From positions 21,670-85,669 of the forward strand of contig CAYPGR010000004.1 of assembly GCA_964410505.1 (NCBI GenBank): DNA of 64,000 nucleotides. The letters are read 5' to 3'. A program made the position numbers and the translations under genes. Source of the stretch: UBA1361 sp041656375. GTDB lineage: Bacteria; Bacillota_I; Bacilli_A; RFN20; CAG-826. The notes under the pieces were generated by a model. The model saw only the letters and a program-made list of their open reading frames with translations. It did no database searches and had not been told where the DNA came from. Every line of letters begins with the position of its first letter. Positions within the stretch are counted from its first letter, which is position 1. Positions 43,346 through 52,684 of the stretch are shown here, one piece after another.

Positions 43346-43429
43346 TGGTGGGGGAGGGCGGATTTGAACCACCGAACCCTAAGGAACTGATTTACAGTCA
43401 GCCGCGTTTGACCACTTCGCTACTCCCCC
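43346..43429 (-). tRNA. tRNA-Tyr (GUA)
   Basis: 84 nt class II tRNA; acceptor GGGGGAG/CTCCCCC, anticodon loop CTGTAAA gives GTA, CCA encoded. Confidence 0.95.
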
Positions 43430-43451
43430 AAGCAATTTTGCATAAAATAAA

Positions 43452-43527
43452 TGGTGGATGGTGAGGGGTTTGAACCCCCGACCTCCGCCGTGTAAAGGCG
43501 ATGCTCTCCCAGCTGAGCTAACCATCC
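43452..43527 (-). tRNA. tRNA-Val (UAC)
   Basis: 76 nt; acceptor GGATGGT/ACCATCC, anticodon loop CTTTACA gives TAC, CCA encoded. First gene of the operon. Confidence 0.95.
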
Positions 43528-43555
43528 GGGTCAGGTCGCTAATTTATGCTTATTT

Positions 43556-43584
43556 AGTCTATCACTTGAACGTTTTTTAGTCAA
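43556..43584 (-). promoter_or_regulatory. Promoter of the Val-Tyr-Gln-Lys-Leu tRNA operon
   Basis: On the minus strand TTGACT (43584-43579), 17-bp spacer, TAGACT (43561-43556), about 29 nt before tRNA-Val. Confidence 0.75.
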
Positions 43585-43607
43585 CAAATAATGCTACTAA
43601 TCAGACA

Positions 43608-44885
43608 TTAATTATAGCCAGGTTTCCCTAAAAGCTTGAACATATTTCGTTTGTACACTTCAACCCCAGGTTGATCGAATGGATTGATATCTAAAAGGTA
43701 AGCACTAACCGCACAGGAGCGCATAAAGAAATAGAACATATAACCTAATGTTTTGGCATTTAAGCGTGGAATTTCAAAAATTAGATTAGGCACTTTACCT
43801 TCATTCACGTGGGCACTTAAAGTCCCTAAAAATGCTTGTTTATTAACGTAACTTAGGTTTTTTCCAGCAAGATAATTGAGTTCATCTAGATCTTCTTTTT
43901 CTAATGGGACGATCACATCTTCTGCGGGTTCGTCAATATAGAGAATCGTTTCAAAAAGGATGGGCGAGCCATCTTGGATAAATTGGCCTAAACTATGGAG
44001 ATCGGTTGAGAACGTAACGGATGCTGGGAATAACCCCTTTTTCTCTTTTCCTTCGCTTTCACCATAGAGTTGCTTAAGCCATTCATTAATCATTGCATAT
44101 TGAGGTTCATAGACAACATAGAGCTCACTCTTAAAGTTATGGCGGTACATGTGGTCGCGAATAATCGCGTATTTATATAAATCGTGGTTTAGATTGTCAA
44201 TGCTCTCTAAACGGGCTTTTTGGGCTCCTTCCATTAAGTCATCAATGTTGATCCCTGCGACCGCGAGGGGGAGAAGTCCGACTGCCGTTAAGACGCTATA
44301 ACGACCGCCAATATCACTTGGTAAAGTGAATGTTTCATAGTGATTGTCCGTTGCTAGTTTACGAAGCGCACCACTTTTCGCATCAGTTGTTGCAAAGATG
44401 GCTTGATTGGCTTTTGTTAGACCAACTTTTCCGATCAAGAGATTCTTTAATAGACGAAAGGCAATGCTTGTTTCGGTGGTTGTACCACTTTTTGAAATGA
44501 CGTTAATTGCAAATTTTTTATTTTTTAAATAAGCCAAGGTTTGTGCAGTAAGCGTTGGGGAAAAAGTATGGCCAAGAAATATTATTTCTATCCCATTATT
44601 TGGGAGGAGACCATTGATCGCTTCGATTGCGGCCCGAGCCCCAAGGTAAGAACCACCAATACCGGTGACAACCAACGTATCGTAGTTTTCACGGATTTTT
44701 TTCGCAACCGCTTTAATTTTAGTGAATTCGGTTTGATCATAATTGATTGGCCAATCAGCCCACCCTAAATAATCATGACCACGTCCCGATTTTTCATTGA
44801 TACTTTTGTTAATTTCCTTGACGACATCTTTATAGGTCGCAAAGTCAATGGTATTTAATAAGTGGTTAGTGTTAAGTTTAATCAT
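43608..44885 (-). CDS. pgi: Glucose-6-phosphate isomerase
   Basis: 425 aa, the short Bacilli-type PGI. Motifs are VTGIGGSYLGARAA, SKSGTTTETSIAFR, GGRYSVLTAVGLLP and the C-terminal QPGVEVYKRNM. I start at ATG 44885 (AAGGAG upstream) rather than the TTG at 44891. Converts glucose-6-P to fructose-6-P, which is also the substrate of GlmS. It overlaps the S1 gene by 8 nt. Confidence 0.95.
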   Translation of the reverse strand: MIKLNTNHLLNTIDFATYKDVVKEINKSINEKSGRGHDYLGWADWPINYDQTEFTKIKAVAKKIRENYDTLVVTGIGGSYLGARAAIEAINGLLPNNGIEIIFLGHTFSPTLTAQTLAYLKNKKFAINVISKSGTTTETSIAFRLLKNLLIGKVGLTKANQAIFATTDAKSGALRKLATDNHYETFTLPSDIGGRYSVLTAVGLLPLAVAGINIDDLMEGAQKARLESIDNLNHDLYKYAIIRDHMYRHNFKSELYVVYEPQYAMINEWLKQLYGESEGKEKKGLFPASVTFSTDLHSLGQFIQDGSPILFETILYIDEPAEDVIVPLEKEDLDELNYLAGKNLSYVNKQAFLGTLSAHVNEGKVPNLIFEIPRLNAKTLGYMFYFFMRSCAVSAYLLDINPFDQPGVEVYKRNMFKLLGKPGYN

Positions 44886-45249
44886 GTTCAATCTCCTTGA
44901 TTGCCTCCTCGATCCATTGGGGGAGGGCTTTTTCTAGCGCTGTAAAATCAACTTGGATGGGATTTATTTTTGCAGTATTTTTATCCCGCATGAAAAGAAT
45001 GCGTTCATGATGGGGTACTGATTTAAGTGATAGTTTTAAAAACCCATTGAGGTCATCGATTTCAATAATTCGGACTCTGATATTTGCATTAACTTTTAAG
45101 TAAGTGTTTATATTACTAATATATGCATCACTGATTTGCTTAATATGTAAAAGTCCGGTTCGGTTTTCCGGAAAAGAAATAAGGGCACCATAAGGACGAA
45201 TGTCAGTGATGGTTCCTTCTACAACGGCATTTAGAACAAATTTATTCAT
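44878..45249 (-). CDS. S1-domain RNA-binding protein (YugI/GSP13-like)
   Basis: 123 aa. One S1 OB-fold (GTITDIRPYGALISF through NGFLKLSLK) plus a C-terminal tail. Similar small general-stress proteins bind ribosomes or RNA. Its closeness to pgi recalls yugI near pgi in B. subtilis. No clear SD; it begins 1 nt after the upstream gene's stop, so translation is likely coupled. Confidence 0.82.
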   Translation of the reverse strand: MNKFVLNAVVEGTITDIRPYGALISFPENRTGLLHIKQISDAYISNINTYLKVNANIRVRIIEIDDLNGFLKLSLKSVPHHERILFMRDKNTAKINPIQVDFTALEKALPQWIEEAIKEIEHD

Positions 45250-45250
45250 G

Positions 45251-46081
45251 TTAGTTTAAAATTTGTTTCTTCTTTTCAATTTGTTCGGCAACGTTTACTT
45301 GATCGATAATTAGTTTAACAATCGAGGTGATATCTGACCGTTCACTATAGTCGGCTCGGGCAACAAAATTAACACGACCTTCGTTATAAAGGTATTCCAC
45401 TTTTTCACGCTCACCTTTAGGGTATACGGCAATGGAGTGTCCGCCATTTTGCTTCACAAGGAGCATGACGGGTACATCGGTCATTCCATCCCCAATGTAA
45501 ATGATATTACGATGTGGAATACGGTGGAGCGATTTACGGTTAACGGCGTTATCTTCAGTCGTATCAAGAACCCCTTTTGTAATACGGAAGTAGAACTGGG
45601 TTTTAGCCGTGTAGTTAATGGCTAATTTAGGCCAGACTGGTACTTTAGTTTCCGGATCAAAATAAAATTCACATCCAAAAATAGCCTTGAAGTGTTTGGC
45701 AATTTCCGATCCTTCAATAATTTCTTTGGTGCCGGAACTAACGAGGTAATGTTCAATCTTAATACCCTTCTTTTCGCCATATTGGTTGATACGGTCAAAC
45801 CACGTTAAGACACCATCAAAGTATTTGAGGTCTTTGCCAAGATTAAACAAATATTCTTTGGTCAATTTGATGCCTTTTTCTCGGGCTTGGATAATCATCA
45901 TGTACATATAGGAAAGAATTCTTTCAACACCGGTTTTGTCACTAAATTTACCGGTTTCACCCCAGAATTCAGCGGGTGTCATACCAAGGGCTGGGATAAA
46001 ACTATAGTTTTGCATATCTTCATGGGTGAGGGTTTTATCAAAGTCATAAATAATCGCGATAATCGGTTTGTCAGTGTTCAT
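45251..46081 (-). CDS. HAD-superfamily phosphatase (PSP-like)
   Basis: 276 aa. HAD motif I is YDFDKTLT, motif II SSGT, and motif IV GDGMTDVPV. The cap region between motifs I and II is large and helical, as in phosphoserine phosphatase-type HADs. The small-molecule substrate cannot be deduced. First gene of the pgi operon, preceded by GGAGG and a strong promoter. Confidence 0.82.
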   Translation of the reverse strand: MNTDKPIIAIIYDFDKTLTHEDMQNYSFIPALGMTPAEFWGETGKFSDKTGVERILSYMYMMIIQAREKGIKLTKEYLFNLGKDLKYFDGVLTWFDRINQYGEKKGIKIEHYLVSSGTKEIIEGSEIAKHFKAIFGCEFYFDPETKVPVWPKLAINYTAKTQFYFRITKGVLDTTEDNAVNRKSLHRIPHRNIIYIGDGMTDVPVMLLVKQNGGHSIAVYPKGEREKVEYLYNEGRVNFVARADYSERSDITSIVKLIIDQVNVAEQIEKKKQILN

Positions 46082-46100
46082 AATATAAACCTCCGTTTAT

Positions 46101-46130
46101 ATTTTATCATTTACATTGTGGTTTTGTCAA
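46101..46130 (-). promoter_or_regulatory. Promoter of the HAD-S1-pgi operon
   Basis: Consensus TTGACA (46130-46125), 18-bp spacer, TAAAAT (46106-46101) on the minus strand. An inverted repeat GGGTAC-TTC-GTACCC lies just upstream at 46135-46149, between the divergent promoters. Confidence 0.78.
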
Positions 46131-46192
46131 AAACGGGTACTTCGTACCCAAACCATTGCAAAATAGCCTTAATTTTGTGTTATAATCATTTT

Positions 46193-46666
46193 ATGTTATA
46201 CGTAAGAATTACTATATTTGTGATTTTAATTGTCTATCTTGTGATGTCATTTTTCTTTGTTCATATCTCCCTTCGGTATTCGCAACAATTAAAGATGAGC
46301 CAAGAGAAAATATACAACCTTTTTGCTGGGCAATTCGCCCTTTTTAAGCTTCTTGCGAAAGAAATGAAGTGGAAACATCAAGATGAAGAGGATATCACAC
46401 TCTTACTTCAGGAAAGAAAGTTATCCGAACTCAATAAATTGGTTGGCGAGCGTGATCAAGCGCTTAGAATTGCTCTTAAAGAGAGTGGCGAATTATCACA
46501 ACCCGTTTCAACAATCTTAAAAGGGATTGATGAAAATGTTACCTTAATCCGAAATGAAATCTATCGGCATAATAAAATTGTTGATAATATCAATGTTAAT
46601 ACTGACTCCATCGTCTTCTCAATTTTTGTTGTCATTTTAAAATTGAAAAAATTGCCTAAAATTTAG
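46193..46666 (+). CDS. Membrane-anchored hypothetical protein, weakly LemA-like
   Basis: 157 aa from ATG 46193. An N-terminal TM (VRITIFVILIVYLVMSFFFV) is followed by an α-helical, coiled-coil-prone body. The tail pattern IYRHNKIVDNINVNTDSIVF loosely recalls the helical core of LemA proteins. A TGT-extended TATAAT ends 6 nt before the ATG and there is no SD, so it is a leaderless candidate; the longer upstream frame crosses the divergent promoter and is rejected. Confidence 0.6.
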   Translation: MLYVRITIFVILIVYLVMSFFFVHISLRYSQQLKMSQEKIYNLFAGQFALFKLLAKEMKWKHQDEEDITLLLQERKLSELNKLVGERDQALRIALKESGELSQPVSTILKGIDENVTLIRNEIYRHNKIVDNINVNTDSIVFSIFVVILKLKKLPKI

Positions 46667-46700
46667 TTATTATAATCGTTTTATTAATTAAACTAATGCT

Positions 46701-46719
46701 TTAGTAATATAATTACTAA
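46701..46719 (+). promoter_or_regulatory. gpmI -10 box inside an inverted repeat
   Basis: TTAGTAAT-ATA-ATTACTAA, a perfect 8-bp inverted repeat, contains TATAAT at 46708-46713. A repressor bound here would block the promoter. The -35 is poor. Confidence 0.5.
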
Positions 46720-46736
46720 GGAAAGAAGGTTTTATT

Positions 46737-48335
46737 ATGAACAAACGCCCTATTATCTTCACAATTTTGGATGGCTATGGCTATTCAACTAACAAAATCG
46801 GCAATGCTGTCTTAGCTGCCCAAACCCCAAATATTTCTGGCTTCTTTGCTAAATATCCCACAACATTGATTGAGGCCTCTGGCGAAGCAGTTGGATTACC
46901 CGATGGCCAAATGGGAAATAGCGAAGTTGGTCATATGAATATTGGTGCTGGCCGCATTGTATATCAATCATTGACCTATATTAATCAATTAATTAAGGAT
47001 GGCCGATTTTATCAAAATGAGGAATATATTAATGCCATCAAGCATACCCTTAAGCATAAGTCCAAACTGCATATTTTTGGGTTAGTAAGCGATGGTGGTG
47101 TCCACTCACACCTCAATCACATCCTTGCCTTACTTGATCTTGCAAAGATGCATGGTGCAAAGAATGCCTATTTACATGCCTTCATGGATGGTCGTGATGT
47201 CTCCCCACAAAATGGTCCTGGTTATATTAAGACGATTGTTGATCACATGGAAAAAATTAATTTTGGTGAACTTGCAACAATTGGCGGTCGCTATTACGGC
47301 ATGGATCGGGACAAAAATATGGACCGTGTCAATGTTGCCTATGAAGCCATTGTCGATCGCAAAGGACTCCTTTTTAGTGACTATCAAGACTACTTTGCAA
47401 CGCAATACAAAACTTTACCAACCCAAGGTTTTGAAGCTAGTGATGAATTCTTAATCCCCGGGATCAATGAAAAAGTAAATGGTAAGGTCGAAGATAATGA
47501 TGCCATCATCTTTATCAACTACCGTCCTGATCGTGCCATTCAAATGAGTACGATTATCACGAATCCACATTTTTACGAAAATCCGCCACTTAAGGATGGG
47601 AAACCACAATGGAAAGCCTATAAACCCGCAACCGAACTAAATAATATTTATTTTGTTTGTACGATGAAATACGCAGATTCAGTTAAAGGCCATATCGCCT
47701 TATCGTTACCGAAGTTAGATAATGGACTCGGCGTGTTCTTAGCCAATCATGGTTACAAACAACTTCGTATCGCGGAAACTGAAAAGTATGCTCACGTCAC
47801 ATTTTTCTTTGATGGAACCGTTAATTTTGATGGGGTTGAAAAGCCGGAATTAAAAGGCAGTCGACGCGTCTTGGTGCCATCACCGAAAGTCGCCACATAT
47901 GACTTAAAACCAGAAATGGCCAGTCGCGAAATTACAGATGCGCTCATCAAAGAACTTGATAAGGGTGACCTCGATGTTGTCATCTTAAACTTTGCAAGTC
48001 CAGATATGGTAGGCCATACGGCGATTATGAGCGCGGTTGTCAAGGCCGTAGAAGTCGTTGATGAATGTGTGGGTCGCATTGTGTCATGGGTTAATGCCCA
48101 TGATGCGACTTTAATCTTAACGGCCGATCACGGTAACGCCGAGAAATTACTTGATGAAGAGGGTAGACCATACACCGCTCATACGACAAATCTCGTGCAA
48201 TTTGCGATTAATCGTGAGAATATAAAGTTAATGCCAAAAGGTGGCAAGCTTGGCAACATTGCCCCAACGATTATCGAGTTACTTGGCGATAATCCCCCAG
48301 TTGAAATGACAGAACCAAGTTTAATCATTAAATAA
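46737..48335 (+). CDS. gpmI: 2,3-bisphosphoglycerate-independent phosphoglycerate mutase
   Basis: 532 aa, slightly longer than usual (~510). Mn-binding alkaline phosphatase fold: TILDGYGYS, MGNSEVGHMNIGAGR with the phosphoserine Ser62, HAFMDGRDVSP, NYRPDRAIQMS, and TADHGNAEK. Glycolytic interconversion of 3- and 2-phosphoglycerate. SD AAGAAGG; 15 nt from the next gene, so possibly co-transcribed with the peptidase. Confidence 0.96.
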   Translation: MNKRPIIFTILDGYGYSTNKIGNAVLAAQTPNISGFFAKYPTTLIEASGEAVGLPDGQMGNSEVGHMNIGAGRIVYQSLTYINQLIKDGRFYQNEEYINAIKHTLKHKSKLHIFGLVSDGGVHSHLNHILALLDLAKMHGAKNAYLHAFMDGRDVSPQNGPGYIKTIVDHMEKINFGELATIGGRYYGMDRDKNMDRVNVAYEAIVDRKGLLFSDYQDYFATQYKTLPTQGFEASDEFLIPGINEKVNGKVEDNDAIIFINYRPDRAIQMSTIITNPHFYENPPLKDGKPQWKAYKPATELNNIYFVCTMKYADSVKGHIALSLPKLDNGLGVFLANHGYKQLRIAETEKYAHVTFFFDGTVNFDGVEKPELKGSRRVLVPSPKVATYDLKPEMASREITDALIKELDKGDLDVVILNFASPDMVGHTAIMSAVVKAVEVVDECVGRIVSWVNAHDATLILTADHGNAEKLLDEEGRPYTAHTTNLVQFAINRENIKLMPKGGKLGNIAPTIIELLGDNPPVEMTEPSLIIK

Positions 48336-48350
48336 AGAAAGGAACTAACA

Positions 48351-50036
48351 ATGAAATTTAGTGAATATCCTTTTCATATTCCAAATATCGAAAAGGTCCA
48401 AAAACAACTAGCCAAATACATCGAGCAATTTAAAGAAGCAAAAGATGCAGCTAGTGCCTCTAAGGTGATGACAAAAATCTCGAAGTATTTTGATGATGTG
48501 GTCACCGATGCCGTGATTATCAGTGTGAAGTTTTCACAAGATTCACGCAATGAAGAATATGTGAAAGCACAGGAGTATGTTGATCATCATTTCCCATACC
48601 TAAGTGCCCAACTCAATGACTATAACAAACTTTTAGTGGAATCACCATTCCGCGCTGAACTTGAAAAAACATGGGGTAGTTACCTCTTTAAAATGTTTGA
48701 GAACTCCATCAAAACGTTTGATCCAAGCATTATCGAATTACTCCAAAAAGAATCTCTACTTGTTAATGAATATTCAAAAATCATGTCCGGTGCACAAATT
48801 AAGTTTGATGGTGAAATTTACAACCTATCACAATTAGGGAAATTCACCCAACATAAGGACCGTGACATTCGTAAACGGGCCAGTATGGCAAGCATCAAGT
48901 TTTTCGAGGAAAACGACGCAGAATTTGGTCGTATTTATCATGAACTCGTCCAAGTCCGTCATCAAATGGCCGTCAAATTAGGCTTTAAAAACTTCGTGGA
49001 ACTCGGTTATTTAAAACTCGGTCGTCTCGATTATACGTCAAAAGAAGTTGCGGGGTACCGCGACCAAATTTATCGCGAAGTAGTCCCGCTGGTTGATAAG
49101 TTATATAAAGCCAGTCTTAAAAGAGCCGGTATCAAAGGCGCTCGCTTCTATGATTTAAGTCAAGATTTTGCTGATGGCAATCCTGTTCCATCAGGCAATA
49201 GTGTCGAACTGACTAAAGCAGCGATGAAAATGTATGATGAATTAAGTCCTGAAACTGGAAAATTCTTCCGCTTTATGGTCGATAATGAACTACTTGACTT
49301 AGATGCTCGTGCCGGAAAACGGGGTGGCGGTTATATGACCTACTTCCCACGTTACCAAGCACCTTTCATCTTTGCGAACTTTAATGGTACGGCGCATGAC
49401 GTTGATACGTTAACCCATGAAGTGGGCCATGCTTACCAAGGTTATGAAAGTCGCAATATTAAAGTTAGTGAATATCGTCAACCAACCCTTGAAGCCTGTG
49501 AAATTCATTCAATGTCAATGGAATTTTTCGCATGGCCATGGATGGAATCACTTTTTGATAATGCTGAAAAATATCGTCTATCCCATCTCGAAGGGGCCAT
49601 TAAATTCCTCCCATATGGGGTGGCGGTTGATGAGTTCCAAGAATATATCTATACGAATCCAAATATGACCCATGAAGAACGTTGTGCAAAATGGCGTGAA
49701 ATTGAAAAGAAATATTTGCCAGTCCGTAATTATAAAGGCGCCCCTTACTTAGAAAAAGGCGGCTTCTGGATTCGTCAAGCCCACATCTTTAATAGCCCAT
49801 TCTATTATATTGACTATACCTTAGCCCAAGTGGTTGCCTTCCAATTCGCCACAGAAATGTGGAAAGATCGCACAAAAGCTTGGAAAAAGTATGTTAAGCT
49901 TTGTAAACTTGGTGGACGCTATCCATTTGTAGAATTACTAGAAAAAGCTAAATTACGTAATCCATTTGTTGAAGGAAACGTAAAAAAGGTTATTCGACCA
50001 CTCAAACGTAAACTCAAAGAACTTGAGTTAAAATAG
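48351..50036 (+). CDS. M3-family oligoendopeptidase (PepF-like)
   Basis: 561 aa, typical for short M3 peptidases. Zinc motif HEVGHAYQ near residue 356, with the third ligand in EACEIHSMSMEF. No signal peptide, so cytoplasmic, degrading short peptides. Together with the gpmI stop 15 nt upstream it forms a likely operon closed by a strong terminator. Confidence 0.92.
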   Translation: MKFSEYPFHIPNIEKVQKQLAKYIEQFKEAKDAASASKVMTKISKYFDDVVTDAVIISVKFSQDSRNEEYVKAQEYVDHHFPYLSAQLNDYNKLLVESPFRAELEKTWGSYLFKMFENSIKTFDPSIIELLQKESLLVNEYSKIMSGAQIKFDGEIYNLSQLGKFTQHKDRDIRKRASMASIKFFEENDAEFGRIYHELVQVRHQMAVKLGFKNFVELGYLKLGRLDYTSKEVAGYRDQIYREVVPLVDKLYKASLKRAGIKGARFYDLSQDFADGNPVPSGNSVELTKAAMKMYDELSPETGKFFRFMVDNELLDLDARAGKRGGGYMTYFPRYQAPFIFANFNGTAHDVDTLTHEVGHAYQGYESRNIKVSEYRQPTLEACEIHSMSMEFFAWPWMESLFDNAEKYRLSHLEGAIKFLPYGVAVDEFQEYIYTNPNMTHEERCAKWREIEKKYLPVRNYKGAPYLEKGGFWIRQAHIFNSPFYYIDYTLAQVVAFQFATEMWKDRTKAWKKYVKLCKLGGRYPFVELLEKAKLRNPFVEGNVKKVIRPLKRKLKELELK

Positions 50037-50049
50037 ACGAAAACTAATC

Positions 50050-50082
50050 AAAAGGGGTCATCTCGTTATGACCCCTTTTTTT
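50050..50082. terminator. Bidirectional terminator
   Basis: 12-bp stem AAAAGGGGTCAT/ATGACCCCTTTT with a 6-nt loop and T run, between the convergent peptidase (+) and rex (-). Confidence 0.88.
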
Positions 50083-50085
50083 ATC

Positions 50086-50745
50086 TTATTTTTTACTCCG
50101 CCGTTTGCGTTTTGATGCTTTGAGATTATAGTTTAGTAGGCTTAAGCTACTTGCCATGTTTTCATTTTGTAAGATAACATCATCGGGAACGTTGATGTGT
50201 GTCGGCGCGAAATTCCAAATTGCTTTAATGCCAGCAGCGATGGCAAAATCGACGAGTTGTTGGGCATATTCTTTTGGCACAGTAATGATGGCAATTTCCG
50301 CATTGGTTTCTTTAATAACTGTAGCCAGATCATCAATTTCATAAATATGTTTACCATCAATATCGGTGCCGATTAATTCGGGGTTCCGATCAAATCCAGC
50401 CGCAATTTGTAGGCCCCATTCGCCAAAACCGCTATAGTTGAGCAAAGCGCGGCCCAGATGACCAACGCCGATTAAGATGGCATTTGTTAGTTTTGTATAG
50501 ACGCCAAAATCAAGCATTTCTTTAACGAGGACATCGGCTTCACGACCGAGTTTAGGATTGCCTGGCGTGACACAAATTTGGGATAAATCTTTTTTTACGG
50601 TTTCGACATTGATACCAGTAATTTCACTAATTTGCGGGGCCGTGATATAACGGGCGCCTTCTTCGAGCAAACGACGGGAAATGGTCAGATAAATAGGTAG
50701 CCGATAGACTAGATTTTTCGATATTGATTTTGGTTTTTGGTTCAT
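50086..50745 (-). CDS. rex: Redox-sensing transcriptional repressor Rex
   Basis: 219 aa. N-terminal winged helix (RLPIYLTISRRLLEEGARYI, TVKKDLSQ) and Rossmann NAD(H) domain (IGVGHLGRALLNY, GFDRNPELIG) plus a C-terminal swapped helix. Senses the NADH/NAD+ ratio. The segment after KDLS differs from the usual YFGxxGxRGxGY, so the DNA contact may be altered. I did not find a canonical TTGTGAA-type Rex site in the promoters examined. SD GAGGGG. Confidence 0.9.
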   Translation of the reverse strand: MNQKPKSISKNLVYRLPIYLTISRRLLEEGARYITAPQISEITGINVETVKKDLSQICVTPGNPKLGREADVLVKEMLDFGVYTKLTNAILIGVGHLGRALLNYSGFGEWGLQIAAGFDRNPELIGTDIDGKHIYEIDDLATVIKETNAEIAIITVPKEYAQQLVDFAIAAGIKAIWNFAPTHINVPDDVILQNENMASSLSLLNYNLKASKRKRRSKK

Positions 50746-50857
50746 AAATACCCCTCATATGTGGAAAAGAATCCCTAATTAATCTTTAGTATATATAATA
50801 TCGGTAAAAAAATATAGGAAAAACTATTAATGAGCATTAAATATGTGATTTAAAGGC

Positions 50858-51418
50858 TTATTTAAGGTGACGAATTATCCGGCAAGGGTTACCGACTGCA
50901 ACGACATTTGCGGGAATGTTCTTAGTTACAACTGAACCAGCACCAATCACACTATTTTCCCCAATCGTCACACCAGGATTAATGACCGTATTTCCGCCGA
51001 TCCAAACATTGTCTTCGATGGTAATTGGAAGACCAAATTCTAAACCTGATTTTCGAGTCTCAAAATCGGTCGGATGGCCTGCTGTATATAAGGAGACGCG
51101 TGGCCCCAATAAAACATTGTTGCCAATCGTGATCGGGGCTACATCAAGGAAAATGCAATCATAGTTGGCAAAGAAGTTATCGCCAATAAAGATGTTGAGG
51201 CCATAATCAAAGTAGAGGGGTGCTTCTATCGTCGCATTTGCACCAATATGTTTGAATAATGACGTCAACAATCCCATTCTCTCATCCTTTGTAAGCGTCC
51301 GATCAAAGTTATATTTTTCATAGGTTGTCTTTGCGTTGGCTCGTAGCACTTTCAAATACAAATCATCAGCATGATAAAGTTCGCCACTAATCATTTTAAA
51401 ATATTCATTTTGTTTCAT
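50858..51418 (-). CDS. maa: Maltose/galactoside O-acetyltransferase family (left-handed β-helix)
   Basis: 186 aa. N-terminal Mac domain (MKQNEYFKMISGELYHADD) followed by hexapeptide repeats (IGNNVLLGPRVSLYTAGHP, IGGNTVINPGVTIGENSVIGAGSVV). Uses acetyl-CoA on sugars; the physiological acceptor is not deducible. SD AGGTGG. Lies between rex and a tRNA-Leu gene with its own terminator. Confidence 0.88.
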   Translation of the reverse strand: MKQNEYFKMISGELYHADDLYLKVLRANAKTTYEKYNFDRTLTKDERMGLLTSLFKHIGANATIEAPLYFDYGLNIFIGDNFFANYDCIFLDVAPITIGNNVLLGPRVSLYTAGHPTDFETRKSGLEFGLPITIEDNVWIGGNTVINPGVTIGENSVIGAGSVVTKNIPANVVAVGNPCRIIRHLK

Positions 51419-51439
51419 AATCCACCTAGTTATATATTA

Positions 51440-51470
51440 CGATAAAATAAAAACTCCCTCGCGGGAGTTG
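51440..51470 (-). terminator. Terminator of tRNA-Leu(GAG)
   Basis: On the minus strand AACTCCC-GCGA-GGGAGTT is followed by TTTATTTTA. Confidence 0.8.
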
Positions 51471-51481
51471 CATTCAGTTTA

Positions 51482-51565
51482 TGGTGCAGCCAGAGAGACT
51501 TGAACTCTCACGGGAATCCCATACGCCCCTCAAACGTACGCGTCTACCAGTTCCGCCATGGCTGC
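51482..51565 (-). tRNA. tRNA-Leu (GAG)
   Basis: 84 nt class II tRNA. Acceptor GCAGCCA/TGGCTGC, anticodon loop TTGAGGG gives GAG, T-loop TTCAAGT, CCA encoded. Confidence 0.93.
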
Positions 51566-51575
51566 ATCGACTTAA

Positions 51576-51603
51576 ATTATAACAAGTTTCGTAAAAGTTT
51601 CAA
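51576..51603 (-). promoter_or_regulatory. Promoter of tRNA-Leu(GAG)
   Basis: On the minus strand TTGAAA (51603-51598), 16-bp spacer, TGT-extended TATAAT (51581-51576), 10 nt before the tRNA. Confidence 0.75.
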
Positions 51604-51677
51604 CCACAATAGTATATTATTTATCATATTTTCTTAGAATGATAGATTCGCGCAATTCTTATTGCTTATTTTATTAA

Positions 51678-52604
51678 TTAATCGTCAAGATTAGATTCTT
51701 CACTAAGGTAAGCGGGTCGATTAAGCAGTTGATCACGGACATCATAAACAACCTTTAAAATGTATTTTAAGATGATTGTTATAAGGAGGGTTCCTAAGGT
51801 AATGCTCATGTAGAGCCACATATTAGAATACGGACTAATGAGGCCAATCACGAGTTGAGTGATTAAGCCAAGGAAAAGAAAGATGCAAATCAGATTGGGG
51901 ACAAGTTCATAGATTCTTGAGAATTGTTCAATTCCTGTCATCCCATACTTAAATAGTTTCTTAAAAGACCATTTTGTCGTCCCAGCAGCTCGGTCATGAT
52001 ATTCATATTCGACACACTTGCGCTTAAAGCCGATGCTTGAAGAAATGCCTTTCGAATAGCGACGTTTATCTTTGAAGGCGACGAAGGCCTTCATAACATC
52101 TTTATCAAGAAGGGCGAAATCACGAGCACTTGAAACTGTGTTTTTATCACCTGTCAAAACGGCATAAACTTTGTAAAAAAGTGTTGAGAATACTTTTTTA
52201 AGAAAGGCTTGGCCTTTCCGGTCCTTGTTGCGGGCATAGATATACTTATATCCTTCTTCATAATAGCGAATAAAATCAATCATAATTGAAGGTGGATCCT
52301 GAAGATCAGCGTCCATGAATAAGCACGCGTCGACATTCATTTTTAAACTCGCCTCTAATCCTGCTAGCATCGAGGATTCTTTACCAAAATTGCGTGAAAA
52401 GGAAATGAACTTGACGCGGGAATCAAGGGCGGCTTTTTCTTTAATTAAAGGCAATGTTTTATCTTTTGAACCATCATTAACAAAAAGAAGAGTGAACTCA
52501 TATTGCGGAATTTTACTGATGACTTTAGTAATTTCTTCGTATAACGTAAAAATCATTTCTTCTTCGTTATAACAAGGGATAATAAGACTTATTTTTTTGT
52601 TCAT
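51678..52604 (-). CDS. GtrB/CsbB-type glycosyltransferase 2 (polyprenyl-phosphate sugar synthase)
   Basis: 308 aa from ATG 52604 (AAAGGTG upstream; the frame also opens at TTG 52625). The GT2 domain has IIPCYNEEEMI, FVNDGSKDKT, SRNFGKE and DADLQDPP; two C-terminal TMs follow (about 240-290). Such enzymes charge undecaprenyl phosphate with a sugar. Divergent to yfhO and near a GtrA flippase and a GT-C enzyme, it is the first step of a three-component glycosylation pathway. Confidence 0.9.
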   Translation of the reverse strand: MNKKISLIIPCYNEEEMIFTLYEEITKVISKIPQYEFTLLFVNDGSKDKTLPLIKEKAALDSRVKFISFSRNFGKESSMLAGLEASLKMNVDACLFMDADLQDPPSIMIDFIRYYEEGYKYIYARNKDRKGQAFLKKVFSTLFYKVYAVLTGDKNTVSSARDFALLDKDVMKAFVAFKDKRRYSKGISSSIGFKRKCVEYEYHDRAAGTTKWSFKKLFKYGMTGIEQFSRIYELVPNLICIFLFLGLITQLVIGLISPYSNMWLYMSITLGTLLITIILKYILKVVYDVRDQLLNRPAYLSEESNLDD

Positions 52605-52684
52605 AAATACACCTTTACTTACCAAATCATATCATTTTAAATGAACTAAGTAAATTTATTGTGTATTCATAATATAATTAGATT

